Both the position numbers and the translations under genes were made by a program. The notes beneath the pieces are model-generated. The model had not been told where the DNA came from. It did not search any database and saw only the letters and a list, made by a program, of their open reading frames with translations. This document shows positions 10,747 through 22,001 of a stretch of DNA of 64,000 nt, in pieces. Origin of the DNA: Lasiodiplodia sp. COLG20 (lineage: Eukaryota > Ascomycota > Dothideomycetes > Botryosphaeriales > Botryosphaeriaceae); NCBI GenBank assembly GCA_009801085.1, contig VNWV01000006.1, positions 2,232,001 to 2,296,000 of the forward strand, read 5' to 3'. Each line of letters opens with the position of its first letter. Within the stretch, counting starts at the first letter, position 1.

Positions 10747-12654
10747 TTGTAGTTATGCGCGACTGTATGTACGTCCCATTTACTATCTATTGCCTATTTC
10801 ATTGCATTTGACTAGGGAGTATCTGCCACGGACGTGGTAGGGTAGTGGATGGATTCCTTGGAAATAAGCGTGAAAGTGGAGGGCAGAAGAAGCACCTATG
10901 CGCTTCCATGATACAGTGCGATACATCTTTTAGAAGCGCCGTTGCATCCGTCAGTATCGGATGATTGGTTTTCCCTAAGGAATGGTTGGTGCGTTTCTTG
11001 TTCGGCATCTACTGGAAAGATCCCGCTCGTCGTCGTCAGCCCGGGATCTCCTGCCACTTCCAAAATTCTGGGGTTTCTCCGGCAAGGCACTTTGTCCCAC
11101 ATTGAATCTCAACGCCGTGAACTGTGCTACGTGATGAGACGATTACTGAAAGTTGATTTCCAGTAAGCTCTTCCCCCAAATGCGACATAGTTTAATCCTT
11201 TGCATTCCCGACATTAATGCAGAGAACCGACATGTAATGGTGTTCTGCACACATATCACCCTCTTGGAGCTACTGAATTTTCAAGGTGTCATAGCTCACA
11301 CCACTTGCCGTACTTTCCTCCCCTTCGTTTAGCTGCAGAGCAACAGTCTATGGCGTCTCGATCTACCCGTCTCATACGCCTCGCAAAAGGCCGATTACTC
11401 CCCATTGATATCAAGTCCGGCACGATGCAACTCATCCATCTCGCGCCATCAACTACCCTCGCTATCTAAAATTCATCTCCACCAGCAGTGATATACAGAT
11501 TCCAGACGACGAACATTGCTTGGCTTGGGCGAGTGTGGGATGGCAGGGAAGTGTCCAGACGACCGGGAACACTATTGCTATCGCTTTCGAGCGCTGCAGC
11601 GGCATGACGACTAGGCTGAGTGGGATAGGTACGTTGATCGGTTTGAAAGATAACACAAAGGTATAGTAGAAGAGACCTGCCGGGTGATAGACATTGTGGT
11701 GGTGAATCTGGGGGCTTGCCCGCGCTGCCCACGTCGCTATCCCGGCTTCCAACAGGCCCAATGGACTCACAGCCGTTTGCACCATCACTTATGACTGGGT
11801 AACAAGTATACTCTTCTGCTATGTCGATAGAGAGTCGTCACTCTGGCTGCGTTGCTGGATGTGGCCTGCAACACCACAACATGACCGTTCGCCGTGCAAC
11901 GTTTCGTGGTACAGATTCTGATGAGCATTCACATCTTGCCGCCCGTGTTGTATCTTAATCACCTCATGCGAGAATCATCAGGCTGGCGGATGAATGGTCG
12001 CCAAAGTTTTCATCGTGGTTATTGTGCCAGCCCCTGAGAAGCGCAGATTCGAAGGCCGATAGGGTCTTCAGTTGGAAAAGCTACATTATTGTAGGAAGGT
12101 ACCGTTCTTCGCCCTCTCAAAGGCGATTGGTATCTCTCATACGCGGGTCCTTTAGTGGCAAGAAGTGACGAGGGTGATGGGAGAGCTCAGCAGTAAACTG
12201 TAAACGCGGCAATGAGGGTAAGCTGAACACACGGCGTCCGTGGGTGGAACCGACGGCTCCACCATATCCTCTAAGAGACCAAGGGGTGCCCAGACATGCA
12301 TAATGGTGGTGTGATTCTGGCACAAGGGATTCTGACTTCTTCATGTGGGGCGGCAGTTGGGGAGATCCACAGCAGGGTTACCCATCCAGGTTTAAGCTCC
12401 CAATCGAAATGTGACGCTAGAAAAGGATAGCGTGCAGATCGAGTCCATAGCTGCCGGTGACTCCGTGAAACCGGGCGGGGGTGGCAGGGACGTTGAGCTG
12501 CAAGGGGCCGGTAACTTCCGCTATATTCTCGATGCTGTGCCGCTCGGAGACATGTAATAGGAGTTTCCCTCTTCTAGTATGATGTCCTGAAGTGGCTAGG
12601 TAAAATTTGAGAGATGTGTAGTGCGATCGTGGACTCGCTGCCTGGAACACGATA

Positions 12655-12939
12655 ATGGATTCAGAGAATTCGTCAACAACAGCGAGAAAGCACGTAGTTT
12701 CTGTTCAAATGTGGCTGGCTGGCTTTAACCCAGACGTTCAAAAATATGAAATTTCTCACAGTGTGAACTCAAACATGGTCCGCGCTTCGGCGTCTACCGT
12801 CCAGGAGTGGGTCGCGATTGGCGCCTTCGACAGTTCTGACGCGCAACACTTCGCCGTGCCCCTCACCATCAAACGTAGCAACGGTAACTCGCGCCTGTGG
12901 CCGTACGGCGACGCCGATGGTGGCTGTGTGCCACTGTGA
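12655..12939 (+). CDS. possible small hypothetical protein or gene remnant
   Basis: 94 codons with no domain I recognise. From about codon 43 the third positions are strongly G/C-rich (GTC CGC GCT TCG GCG), unlike the surrounding DNA and similar to real genes in this window. This suggests a true short gene or a surviving exon. No signal peptide or introns are evident. It could equally be chance. Confidence 0.2.
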   Translation: MDSENSSTTARKHVVSVQMWLAGFNPDVQKYEISHSVNSNMVRASASTVQEWVAIGAFDSSDAQHFAVPLTIKRSNGNSRLWPYGDADGGCVPL

Positions 12940-13434
12940 TGGTACGCGATCTCCTGAGAGTGGTGGTATTTAGACAAGGTGTCGGATATGTTTAGCATGG
13001 TGCGCATGTCTACGGCGGGCCAAGCAGCGATGAACGAGTTACTGCGGGCGCTGTAGGGGATGAGACACATGGCGGAGGAGTTTCCTGAGGGCGCAGGTTG
13101 ATTGGAAGCGGGACGTAAGCTGGGCATCTTCACTCCAGTAAAATAGCGCGTTGAAGCATCCAGACATTTTCACTGACAGTGAGGTCCAAGTCTTGATAGC
13201 GTTCATGCAAAATTTGGCCATCGCCTTTCTTTACAAATCTATTTGGTGGTCACGAGTGGTGTAGGTATTACAGTAGTAGAAACGAATAGGACAATCACCA
13301 GAATTGCAACAGAATTCCAAAAAAAAAATCAAACACTGAGCTGCGAACCAATACCTGGTATGCTTGCGAATTGATGAAATGTCATGAGTTGATCTGTTCC
13401 CTGGCCCTTGTGTTGGTCTGAATGTGGGCTCTTC

Positions 13435-15381
13435 TTAACGCAGCAATGTACTCATAACTGGCGTATGGCGAAATCCGCTGCAGTGATTACACCCAACGGC
13501 CTCATCTGCCCTGCAAGGCTCCCATTGACAGCATTCATGGTAAGAGAATCCCCATAAATAGCACTCACTAATTAGAATCATGCCATTCTGAGAGGCTCTA
13601 CACACGAATAAGACATCCGCGCCATCAAATTGCCAGATATGATCTCCGACATCGGCTTTGTTGATGCTAAACCCCGCTGAGAATTCCGTATGGAACACAT
13701 GATGGTGAGATTGCGCCCGTCCAATGACTGCTCCCAGCTTTACAGCACATCGAAGGCATGACTGTAGATTTGGTGGGAGTTGGGAGCCGCCGGAATGTTT
13801 TCGGCCGCTAGACTCGGGAGGCACCATCTTAGCGACTGAACCAAGGCAACGGCCCCGCGCAGTCAGGGCGACCGGATTCGTACTGCTGGTAAAATCGAAT
13901 AGTTGGTTGCCAATACACAATGGTTTAGCATTGCGGAACGAGGAACTCCAGTTGCCCTCGTGAATATTCTTTAGCTGTTCGTTGAGCGGACGCCCACGGC
14001 TCGTGCTCCAGTCCGGCACCCACGAAGGTAAACTGAGAGTTGTCGGGGGACCACCCGTAGCGTATGAGAGTACTCTCAAGGTTTTCAGCTGCCGAATCGT
14101 GAACCAGGCCGTTTCGATGAAAACTTCTCTGGGTGATTTTCTGTAATCGGCTACAAGGCCGTGGCAATGTGCCGAGAGAACCACCCCATACAGTGCGAAG
14201 ACCTTGTCCCGGGGGTCACCGGCGTTGCAGTCATTTGCACTGACGAGAAGGTCAAGCAGTTCATGCGGCTGGGCCGAATGTCGCAAGTTGATGTTGAGCG
14301 CGCCAGGAAGTTTTGAAGGTATCATGATTTGGCCGTCGGCAGTCAGATCCTGGAAAACCAGGGCTTGAAGCTCAGCGTGCCAGCTGTCGATGAATGCCCG
14401 AAACTCGCTCCAAGATACACTGGCCTTTGAGCTTAGTAAATAGGCTTTCGAAGCGCAAGCCACTTCCTGTAGAACCCACACCCGAGTGAACCAGGAGCAC
14501 TTCAAGAGACGGCAGATAGTTTCATTCAGAAGAGGGGACCATGAAGGGGGTGCGACACTCAGGTCTCCCGGTACCGTTGATTGTTTTGCGGCGAAATCGT
14601 TCGCCGAAGAGAAGGCAAGCCCAGCATAATCAGTGTTCTCACCCAAGAATATGAGAACTTGAGATGCACGTGAGTAGATCTCAGGCATCAATCCAACTTG
14701 GTGTCCTCTCTCTGCAAGATCCGACTGGTTGATGCAAAGTTGATCTATCCAAATCCTTCGTGGGGATTTCTCAAGTCGTAGACGTCTCAGAACGGCCTCG
14801 CAGTTTTTGGTAACGGACACTTCGTGCGCGCCACAACGCACCGCTCGCGAAAAGATGTAGTGCCCGTTTTCGTCAGCCCATGTGTAAGAGATTGCTTCAT
14901 ACTCTTCTGGCTGATCGTGGCTCGATCCTAACGATGCATGAGCAATGCTCATAGCGAGTGGCTGTTCTGGAGTCCCTGGCTCAAGCACTAATATACGGAT
15001 CTCCTTTTTGTTTGTTTGTAAGGCGATGAATTCCATGGACATATCAGCCCTCGAGAATCGCTCATTGAGCTCATGTGATAAGGTGGCAGACTCAGAAACG
15101 GATACTGCATCTTGATCTCCCAGCTGGCTCTCTTTTAGCTGGGTACCTTTGGATTCACCGCTCTCACCAGGGGTGGACTCCAATGATAACGGAGTTTGCT
15201 GAGCCGCGATTGTCGATATAAGCTTTCCACAAGTGATGCAATGGATTACATCAGCAGTTTCCCTGATATCTGGTCGATAGCAACAATTGCGACGTTTGTT
15301 TGCTCGAGATTCTGGTCTTTCTTCCTCATCATCTACGGGGGATATCTCCGCCCGTTTTCGCCCACGGTCCTGTTCTTCCAT
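13435..15381 (-). CDS. HET-domain protein
   Basis: 648 aa, single exon. The N-terminus is charged and Lys/Arg-rich (RGRKR, RANKRR) and holds a short cysteine pattern (CC..HCITC at 33-51), perhaps a metal-binding or nuclear-targeting region. The HET domain starts near residue 128: YEAISYTW at 161-168, RRIWIDQLCINQSD at 208-221, then SWFTRVWVLQEVA. The middle has DPRDKVFALYGVV and LPSWVPDWS, and the C-terminus has the usual GDHIWQFDGADVLFVCR-type region. All expected blocks are present and uninterrupted, so this copy looks functional. HET proteins act as cell-death triggers in vegetative incompatibility. The partner is unknown. Confidence 0.9.
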   Translation of the reverse strand: MEEQDRGRKRAEISPVDDEEERPESRANKRRNCCYRPDIRETADVIHCITCGKLISTIAAQQTPLSLESTPGESGESKGTQLKESQLGDQDAVSVSESATLSHELNERFSRADMSMEFIALQTNKKEIRILVLEPGTPEQPLAMSIAHASLGSSHDQPEEYEAISYTWADENGHYIFSRAVRCGAHEVSVTKNCEAVLRRLRLEKSPRRIWIDQLCINQSDLAERGHQVGLMPEIYSRASQVLIFLGENTDYAGLAFSSANDFAAKQSTVPGDLSVAPPSWSPLLNETICRLLKCSWFTRVWVLQEVACASKAYLLSSKASVSWSEFRAFIDSWHAELQALVFQDLTADGQIMIPSKLPGALNINLRHSAQPHELLDLLVSANDCNAGDPRDKVFALYGVVLSAHCHGLVADYRKSPREVFIETAWFTIRQLKTLRVLSYATGGPPTTLSLPSWVPDWSTSRGRPLNEQLKNIHEGNWSSSFRNAKPLCIGNQLFDFTSSTNPVALTARGRCLGSVAKMVPPESSGRKHSGGSQLPPNLQSCLRCAVKLGAVIGRAQSHHHVFHTEFSAGFSINKADVGDHIWQFDGADVLFVCRASQNGMILISECYLWGFSYHECCQWEPCRADEAVGCNHCSGFRHTPVMSTLLR

Positions 15382-15948
15382 TTCTTGTTCCAGGTCGAGG
15401 CGTTACTCGAGTGATTCAATAAACTTTGAGTCCGACCTGATGGTGCATGAGCAGCCAGGAACTGTTAAAAAGTACAATTTCAACGTTTGGTGCAGCATAG
15501 GACGTGGCCGCAGAAAGGAGACTTCGAAAAAGAGAGGGTGCGCGGCCGCGCGGATCCTCGGTGGCGCCTTAACGAGTGCTGCGTGACCCCGCTTCAGCTG
15601 ATACCAACAAACTGATCCTTGTGTTCCCACAATCCTTGTCATTAGGCAGCAGTAAGCATGCAAGGCAACGAGTTATCCGAAACGCCCCCACTAGTCGTTA
15701 GTCCTTGCCTCCCCCACAGGCCAATAGCATCAAGTCTGCGAAATCTTGATTTCATCAAGCCCAGTCACAGTCTGTCTATTGGTTCATCAGTGCATGACGT
15801 GACCCTCCATCTGAGAAAAGCGCCTCCACGATTTCGTGGTTCGCCTCAGTTTTTTGATATCCAGGCAGCCAATCATTTGCGTCAACTTCTTGAATAGCGC
15901 ACTGACCAAATCGAGTACCTGGAAGCATGATGACCCTGTAGGTGGTTA

Positions 15949-16050
15949 TTGCAGCCGACGACTAGCATGAATTCATTTTTTGCTCATTCAACGGGTAGGT
16001 CAAGCTATTCTCCAGATGTAAGTGTGGAATTAATAATTATACAATCACGT
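15949..16050. mobile_element. truncated copy of TA-flanked MITE family
   Basis: It starts after a TA with TTGCAGCCGACGACTAG and continues into GGGTAGGTCAAGCT and TAATAATTATAC, matching the left half of the copy at 50933. The right half is missing or decayed. Confidence 0.55.
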
Positions 16051-16618
16051 AACTTTCGCAGCCGTCTCGGATCTCGAAAGAGTTTTTACAATAAGGATTA
16101 CGAAGTATCTAGGCATGCTCGCGTGCAAGGGCGCTCAGAAGCTGTTCATCCTCGAAATCGGCGGCAGAACCTGTACGATGACGCGGCACACCCTCGACGC
16201 TGTTGGTAGGTCCGATCGCCAAGGGTGCTATTCGGTGCTTTCTTTCGCGTGGCTTAATAAATCACCCGTTCACCTCCTTAGCTTCGCGCCTCAGCCTACC
16301 GTTACAAAACAGCTTTATACCCCAATCTGCTGACTAAGCTAACTACGAACTGGCTACAGCACATGTTGCAATAGAAGACGATCGGGCTTTCGGAAAATCA
16401 TGTTGTTGAGAGTCGAGATTTAGCATTTGTGTTAGGGGGCGGGCGTCACTTTCGCGTTTTCATACGCTGCCTCGCCGACTTTGGCGCGCGCTTACTCGCG
16501 CCGAAGCCGCCAACAACGACCGAGGTTGTGATTAGGCCAATCTGCGCATCTTTACTACCAGGGATATTTTAACTGCAACTGACGGCGCTAAACGGTCGTA
16601 TATACTCCCAATATTTAC

Positions 16619-16628
16619 GTATAAAAAG
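16619..16628 (+). promoter_or_regulatory. putative TATA box
   Basis: CGTATAAAAAG lies about 150 nt before ATG 16773, after an AT-rich tract. This is plausible for the downstream nucleotidyltransferase-like gene. Confidence 0.3.
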
Positions 16629-16772
16629 TTGAAGTTGGCACGTTTTGGCTGAAACTTTCGTTTACGCTTGAATTGGAAGCTGCACTTGATCTCGCTTAAA
16701 ATCGGACTTAAAATACTTAACCTTACCCCGCCTCACGACATCTCCACGGCAACCACAACAACACCACGCACC

Positions 16773-17644
16773 ATGAGCGCGACAGATCAACCGACAAGCC
16801 AAGACCGTCCCGTTGATGGAGCCGAACCTAAAAGTCTGAAGCCCAGCGCAGCCATCGCGTTTGCCGAGGGTTCATATCGGGAAAGAATCAACGTGCGAGA
16901 GATGGCCGAACTTGTCAAGATGCTTGAAATCGCCGGTGTGCCGTGTTGCATGGTTGGGGAACCAGCTCTCGTCTATTATGGAACCGGTCGAGTCATGATA
17001 GTATGTGAAACGTGCGGTTTCTTTGTCGGTATTTTAATGCTTTGTAGGACTGGACGATCTGTGTTCCCACCGAACAGCTCGACGAGGCAGCAGACTTGAT
17101 CCGTGCTGAGAAAGAGCGCTTTGAACTCTCCATGCCTTCCGCTAACAGGAGGGTTAACGACATTTCGCACTTGTACCCGCGCTTCAAGCTCAAGGGAACG
17201 AGGTGGTGCTTTAACCTTTTGGCCTCGGAAGCCTGTCACATGGTCTGCGACCCGAAAAACATCGAGTACAGCGACAACGGCATTCCATACCCACAACTTC
17301 ACGTCTTCGCCCAAAGCCTTTTGGATACGCGCAACTTTGTCGATCTGGACGACTTGATCGACGGAATGAATCTTACTCCGGAATGGGGAGAACAAAACCT
17401 GCGTCTCGATGGAACCGTTGATGGAGACTGGTTGCGGTGGAGGACATCACGTTTGCTGGGACGAGAGCCAACTGAGAACGAGCTCATCAAGAAGTTACCA
17501 GACCGGCGAGAGACATGGATGGAGAAGGCGTCTGCAAAAGCAAAGAAAGGCAGGCAAGGAATCAAGTATATAGAAGGCATGGTGACGAGATGGCGGACTG
17601 AAGGGGCCCAAGATCCCAGGATCAGAACGCGTAAATTCTGCTAG
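16773..17644 (+). CDS. nucleotidyltransferase-fold protein, probably non-catalytic
   Basis: Exons 16773-17000 and 17048-17644 (intron 47 nt, GTATGT..TAG) give 274 aa. ATG 16773 has a good context (CACC before it). The block VGEPALVYYGTGR (61-73) followed by MIDWTICVP resembles the GG/GS-x-D-x-D core of the polymerase-beta nucleotidyltransferase fold, but the second acidic position is Thr79. The catalytic pair is therefore incomplete. Downstream are DLIRAEKERF, a region rich in Trp and charged residues, and a Lys/Arg-rich end. Similar proteins in filamentous fungi are uncharacterised as far as I know. It is convergent with another nucleotidyltransferase-fold gene whose motif is complete, with 149 bp between the stop codons. 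Its role is unknown. Confidence 0.72.
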
Positions 17645-17793
17645 CGCCTGGATGGGCTTCATTTGTAGATTGGAATGACATGTAGGCGAATGACAGCCCA
17701 ACTGTGGAGAAGAGAAGAGAAAAGAAGATTCCTCCGCCCCGCACATAGAGTGGCTATCGACTGCGGCCAAAGATATAGCAGGTGCCGCCACTC

Positions 17794-18742
17794 TTAGCCA
17801 TCGAGAACCCCAAGCAACTCCGCGTATGCGTTTGCCTTGTCGTTCGTGACTAACCCCTTTTCCAGCATGCGTTCAAGCGCAGTAACGCAGTCGGTATCGA
17901 CTAGTTCTTCAAGGATACCGGGGATTTGTTTGGCACAATTGTCCAACAACCATATCAAATCCCCCAAGTCTTTGTCTCTCACATCTGATTGACGAATGGC
18001 GTGCATTTTCGCCCGCATCAAATGGGCCAGGTTCAAACATTGGAAACGCTCTGGTGGCACTTCAGGTGCCTCATGGGCGGCAAGAAGGAGTTCCCGGTGT
18101 TTGGCTACGTCGATATCTACGCCCGGTGGACCTGGTGCGGCTTGTCAGCCTGTCATTCTTCGTAGCATTTGTGGGGTTAAAGGTGGGTGGTGTGGTAGTT
18201 CAGATGAAGATTCAGAGGGTAATCAAATGAGAAGACATCTTTAGGTCTTAAACTTAAGCAACCATTGAAATTCCTTTGGAAACAAAAGTAAAACACGAAA
18301 CTCAATGAAACAATCTACCTGCTTGAATGATATCGACTTCAACTAGAACATCCTCGTCGCATTCATGATCTTCGTAGGATGGACCAGTACACACGAAAAC
18401 CCTATTGGTGGTCTCAATGGTTCTGGTGTCAAAGATCAAAAGTCTATACCAACGTCAGCATATTCATTTTGGTTCAATGATAGGATTATCTGCTCACTTT
18501 GGCTCCCGTTCGATGACTTCCCAAATACGTCTCATTGATGCTCTAACAATGATATCGACATCCTTGGTTTGGCGCTCTGAACCGCGGATTCGCAGTGAGA
18601 AGCCTCCCATGATAGCACTAGGGATAGAATTGCTCTCAAAAAGATTGCAGATGAACCTAGCAGCAGCAAATATATTCTTGGGAGGCGGAGGCGGCAGATT
18701 AGAGAGCTGGGCGAGGTCATCGAGGCTATAGGTGGATGCCAT
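17794..18742 (-). CDS. nucleotidyltransferase-fold protein with intact acidic triad
   Basis: Exons 18742-18498, 18443-18319 and 18131-17794 encode 235 aa. Intron 1 (54 nt) has a CTGAC branch site; intron 2 is 187 nt. The motif IMGGFSLRIRGSERQTKDVDIIV places GG at 46-47 and the D-x-D pair at 61 and 63; a third acidic residue appears in LVEVDII (Asp119). These are the metal-binding residues of the polymerase-beta superfamily, as in minimal nucleotidyltransferases and AbiEii-type proteins. The C-terminal third is helical (HLMRAKMHAIRQSDVRDKDLGDLIWLL), as in those families. Substrate and partner are unknown. It is convergent with the motif-defective gene at 16773-17644, which suggests a functional or evolutionary pair. 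Confidence 0.75.
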
Positions 18743-21332
18743 TTCGACCGTGATGGCAGTGAGAATTGAGGGTATTTGATAAATAGTATGCGAAAAGATT
18801 CATCAGAATGGATTGTTTTCCAGGCCTGGCCTGTCAGACCGTGCGGAACAAAGTGTAAGGACAAGGACAATCTTTAGACGTTGAATTTGGCACCTATGTA
18901 GAATAAATACGGCCGTCGCAGAGATCTGGAGAAGTTTGATTTGTCGACTGCTGAAACACGAAGCTTTCTATAATTGGCTGCCCCGGTTCGAACGTGGCTG
19001 ACAGGGCTCTCAACAAGCGCGCTTGGCAAGCTTAAGCGGCCCTTGAAGGGTACTTGCAGGCATCGGAGGGTGTAAATTCCCATTGATCAAACAGGTCCGC
19101 TTATGGCTTGATTGAAAGCTTAACAAGCGCTTGACAATCGTGTTTCCGACCAGCTTGGCCAATCATCCGTCCATTAGGGGCGCGCGATTGGATGCATGAT
19201 TTGATTCCAATCGGACCCGCGACGATTAGCTTACCTAATTTCGAATTTTGCGCGCGGTTGGCTTAGGATGGACGATTTGACACACTGCTGACGAATGTCT
19301 GTGGGTCAAAACGGGGTGTTCCGGGTGTTTTTTGACTGATCTTCAGAGAAATGATCCGAAGGTAGATGGCCCCCAACTGTGGAAACTCGCTTGGCATGCG
19401 GCGCAGCGAATGTTAAACAAATGGCTCACTTTCCTTTTATGTGAGGTATGTAGTAACAGAGGTAAAGTAAGTTTGCTTGCGGCCTTTCTAGCGATACAAA
19501 TTCTTTGGAAAAATCGGAAAATTATGAGTAACGACGACGGGTATTCGTTAGATATACCTGTTGAGTTAGAAGTTCTGTCTGAATTCTGCGCCGCAGCCAT
19601 GACATAAGCGCCCCACCAACATTCATTGATCACGCGCAAAGCGACTACAGAAGGGTACTGCAGCCGATGGCTAGTGCGAAGAATAGCAAGGGCCTGAAAC
19701 GTAGTGTAACTACAACTCAGGTCCTTTTTTTTTTAAAAAAAAAGAAAAAAGAGGAGGCATGGATAGTTGAAGCTGCCGTCCGGACGCGAACGTAGAATTA
19801 TTACCTATGCCAACAGCCAAAATTAATTCACGCTAGCCATCGGCTGCAATACCCCCCTGTAAGCGGCGGCAAACGCGCCGCTGATACGATCAAACAATAC
19901 TAGCCTCCTGTACGACACTGATGGCTTCCAGAATGTATGCACGACTGACTCGTGTTAAGAACCAGCTTCAGCGCCCAAGTTAGTAACAGATACCTCCGAG
20001 CTATACTGGTAGTCACTAGTAACATGGGAAACCATCAGTAAGAATAATTTGCCTTCCAATAATGGCTAGGTACCTACTTAAAATGTCGAAAGAGGAGAGA
20101 TTCTGATGTTCTGGATGCGCCTCCTTTCCTCAAAATTAGGTCGTATCTCGCATTGACTTGTACAAACGATGTTTTCAAGATGCAAACTAGTATTTTGGTA
20201 TTCATGATGGACGGTTTCTGCGGTCTCATGATGAGCGGTATCGTCAAAACTATTAAGTTGTTGCCGGGTTTTATATTACGCGATGACTGAATAGGCACCC
20301 AATCTGGCAAACAAACACTAGGGAAATTGAGGAATGTTCCGCCAAGTTATTGGTAAGGCTGTAATGAATTTGGCAACGGAGGATTGAGTCATGTAAAGCA
20401 TTGAAACATTCTTTTATCTATTGAGATGCACCACCCCTCCTGCAGTACCTATCATTTTCTCCCCACAGTGCCCTGCGTGGACATGCAGCATGAATCTTCA
20501 TTATTGGTGACTTCGAAGGAACTGGGCGCGACTTGGCAATATCCAGTGTTTTGGGGCGCGCAGCACCTCATCCTCTTACCCAAAAAGGGCACTAGCTGCA
20601 TATCCGACGACGCTTACGCCCGACTGCGGCACGCGGGCCCCCACTCTCCTCGCCGGCACAACGTCTCTGGCCATGAGGGTCCAGAGCATTCAAAGCTTGT
20701 CATCACCCGTCACAGCCTTATCTGCGAAGCGCCAATTCGAAAGTTTTAGCCGTATACCAGCAACCTAATCGGCCTAATTATATCGCAGCGCGTAAGGTTG
20801 GATTTGCAGTAGCTTCATATCTATTTTTTACTGAAAAAAGCTTGTGTTCATCACAGCCCACCAAGCTATATTAGCGTCATCCAACTCACAGTTGTAGCAT
20901 GACACCGCATTACAATGGGCTGTAGAAACACTTTACTGTTTCACAATTCGCGACAGGCTCAAACTTCCGATAGAGACCGTGTGTATGACAACTCCGAATT
21001 ACATGATTCATATACCTATATAAGTTCGGGGGAGGTTGTCGACTTTTGCTACCCGTTATTGCCTCGCAAAAAACTGGGGGGAATACACAGCCGCGCCAAG
21101 ACTGAGCTAAATATTAAAGTCATGAACCATGGTTCACGAGGCTCGGCATGGATTACGTAGATCCTAGTGCCGCAGGGCTGGAGCGGCTGGTAGCATGGAG
21201 AGGGGACATGATAGATAAATTGTTTATGGAAATTTATTAATCATTGCACTTTCTACATCTGCCCATTTACACAGTGTGTCCGCATTATCCTCTTTCAACC
21301 GTGTTTCATCGATCGCACCATAATCTTTCTCA
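18743..21332. other. 2.6-kb gene-poor region with element copies
   Basis: It contains a complete MITE copy (19658-19849) and CAAGCG/GCTTG-rich sequence around 19002-19135 that resembles the subterminal region of the hAT-like element at 44184. The A/T tract at 19728-19755 lies inside the MITE. I see no gene. Confidence 0.45.
19658..19849. mobile_element. MITE with TA target duplication
   Basis: A TA flanks both sides (19656-19657, 19850-19851). The ends CTGCAGCCGATGGCTAG and, reversed, TTGCAGCCGATGGCTAG are near-perfect inverted repeats. Internally it has ATGGATAGTTGAAGC and CCGTCCGGACG as in the other copies. There is no ORF. A TA duplication suggests a Tc1/mariner-type parent. Confidence 0.75.
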
Positions 21333-22001
21333 ATGACATTCGGGTACGGAGGATTTTTCGGCCTCGACGAAGAGGAATACCGGAAGAAATTGCGAAAGGC
21401 ATCAACAGAAGACCTGAAGAAGCAGGAGATTGCAAAAACAAGGAGACAAGTCAGCTGCGGGTTGACGGTTGGGTCTGGCGTTGGTTGGGCCGTATTCACC
21501 TTCGGTGCAAGCCTCGCTTTTTCGGCAATCGGAGGGCGGAAATGGCGTGTTGCCAACCGCAAACTCAAGATGATTCAAGAAGAGCTGCAGAGACGACAGG
21601 AGAAGCTTCACAAAACTGACTGGAAGGACGTATGTATACCTGGCACGGCCTTTCTGATCGGCAATGTAGTCGGTGTCGGTCTCGACTACGGCATCGATGG
21701 CGTTTATGGGACAGCAACTCCAACGCCCGCGGACGGTCTCCAGGACATGATGTCACAACCCCAGGAAGCTGCTCAGGACTTCTATGGAGGAATGATTGCG
21801 GAATCCAATCAGATTGTCGCTTCTGATGGCACTCATATCGCAGATCCCGGCACTGGGTCTACCGCACATAACCTTGGTGCGAACACGGCACAGGACCTGG
21901 TAACTGCCGCCGCCAACCTTGCAGTCCAACAAACGACCTGGTGCATTGCAGAGTATCTCGAAGATCCTGACCAGGACCGTCGAACACTGCGAACGCTTTG
22001 A
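21333..22001 (+). CDS. uncharacterised glycine-rich membrane protein
   Basis: 222 aa, single exon. The protein begins with an aromatic/glycine stretch (YGGFFGLDEEEYRKKL), then a Lys/Glu-rich helix. Two glycine-spaced hydrophobic segments lie at about 42-66 (CGLTVGSGVGWAVFTFGASL) and 103-122 (GTAFLIGNVVGVGLDYGIDG), separated by a charged helix (LKMIQEELQRRQEKL). The C-terminal 90 residues are polar and Asn/Thr/Ala-rich. The GxxxG spacing would allow tight helix packing or oligomerisation in a membrane (inference). Comparable proteins are common hypothetical proteins in filamentous fungi. I know of no function. Confidence 0.65.
   Translation: MTFGYGGFFGLDEEEYRKKLRKASTEDLKKQEIAKTRRQVSCGLTVGSGVGWAVFTFGASLAFSAIGGRKWRVANRKLKMIQEELQRRQEKLHKTDWKDVCIPGTAFLIGNVVGVGLDYGIDGVYGTATPTPADGLQDMMSQPQEAAQDFYGGMIAESNQIVASDGTHIADPGTGSTAHNLGANTAQDLVTAAANLAVQQTTWCIAEYLEDPDQDRRTLRTL

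Larger units (their letters stand above)
9925..13434. other. 3.5-kb gene-poor region
   Basis: No gene with a recognised domain. It holds two diverged direct repeats (about 10122-10450), a poly-T tract (10552-10567), an imperfect inverted repeat (10581-10746), and one frame with coding-like codon use (12655-12939). The rest looks like decayed sequence. Confidence 0.45.
15382..16772. other. intergenic region with one element fragment
   Basis: It separates the divergent HET and nucleotidyltransferase-like genes. It contains one truncated inverted-repeat element (15949-16050) and otherwise short frames without domains. A stretch at 16345-16366 (AACTGGCTACAGCAC) faintly resembles the other end of the same element. 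Confidence 0.45.

Noticed and set aside
18980..19000. GGTTCGAA resembling a tRNA B box
   Set aside because: No A box at the right distance and no cloverleaf could be folded around it.
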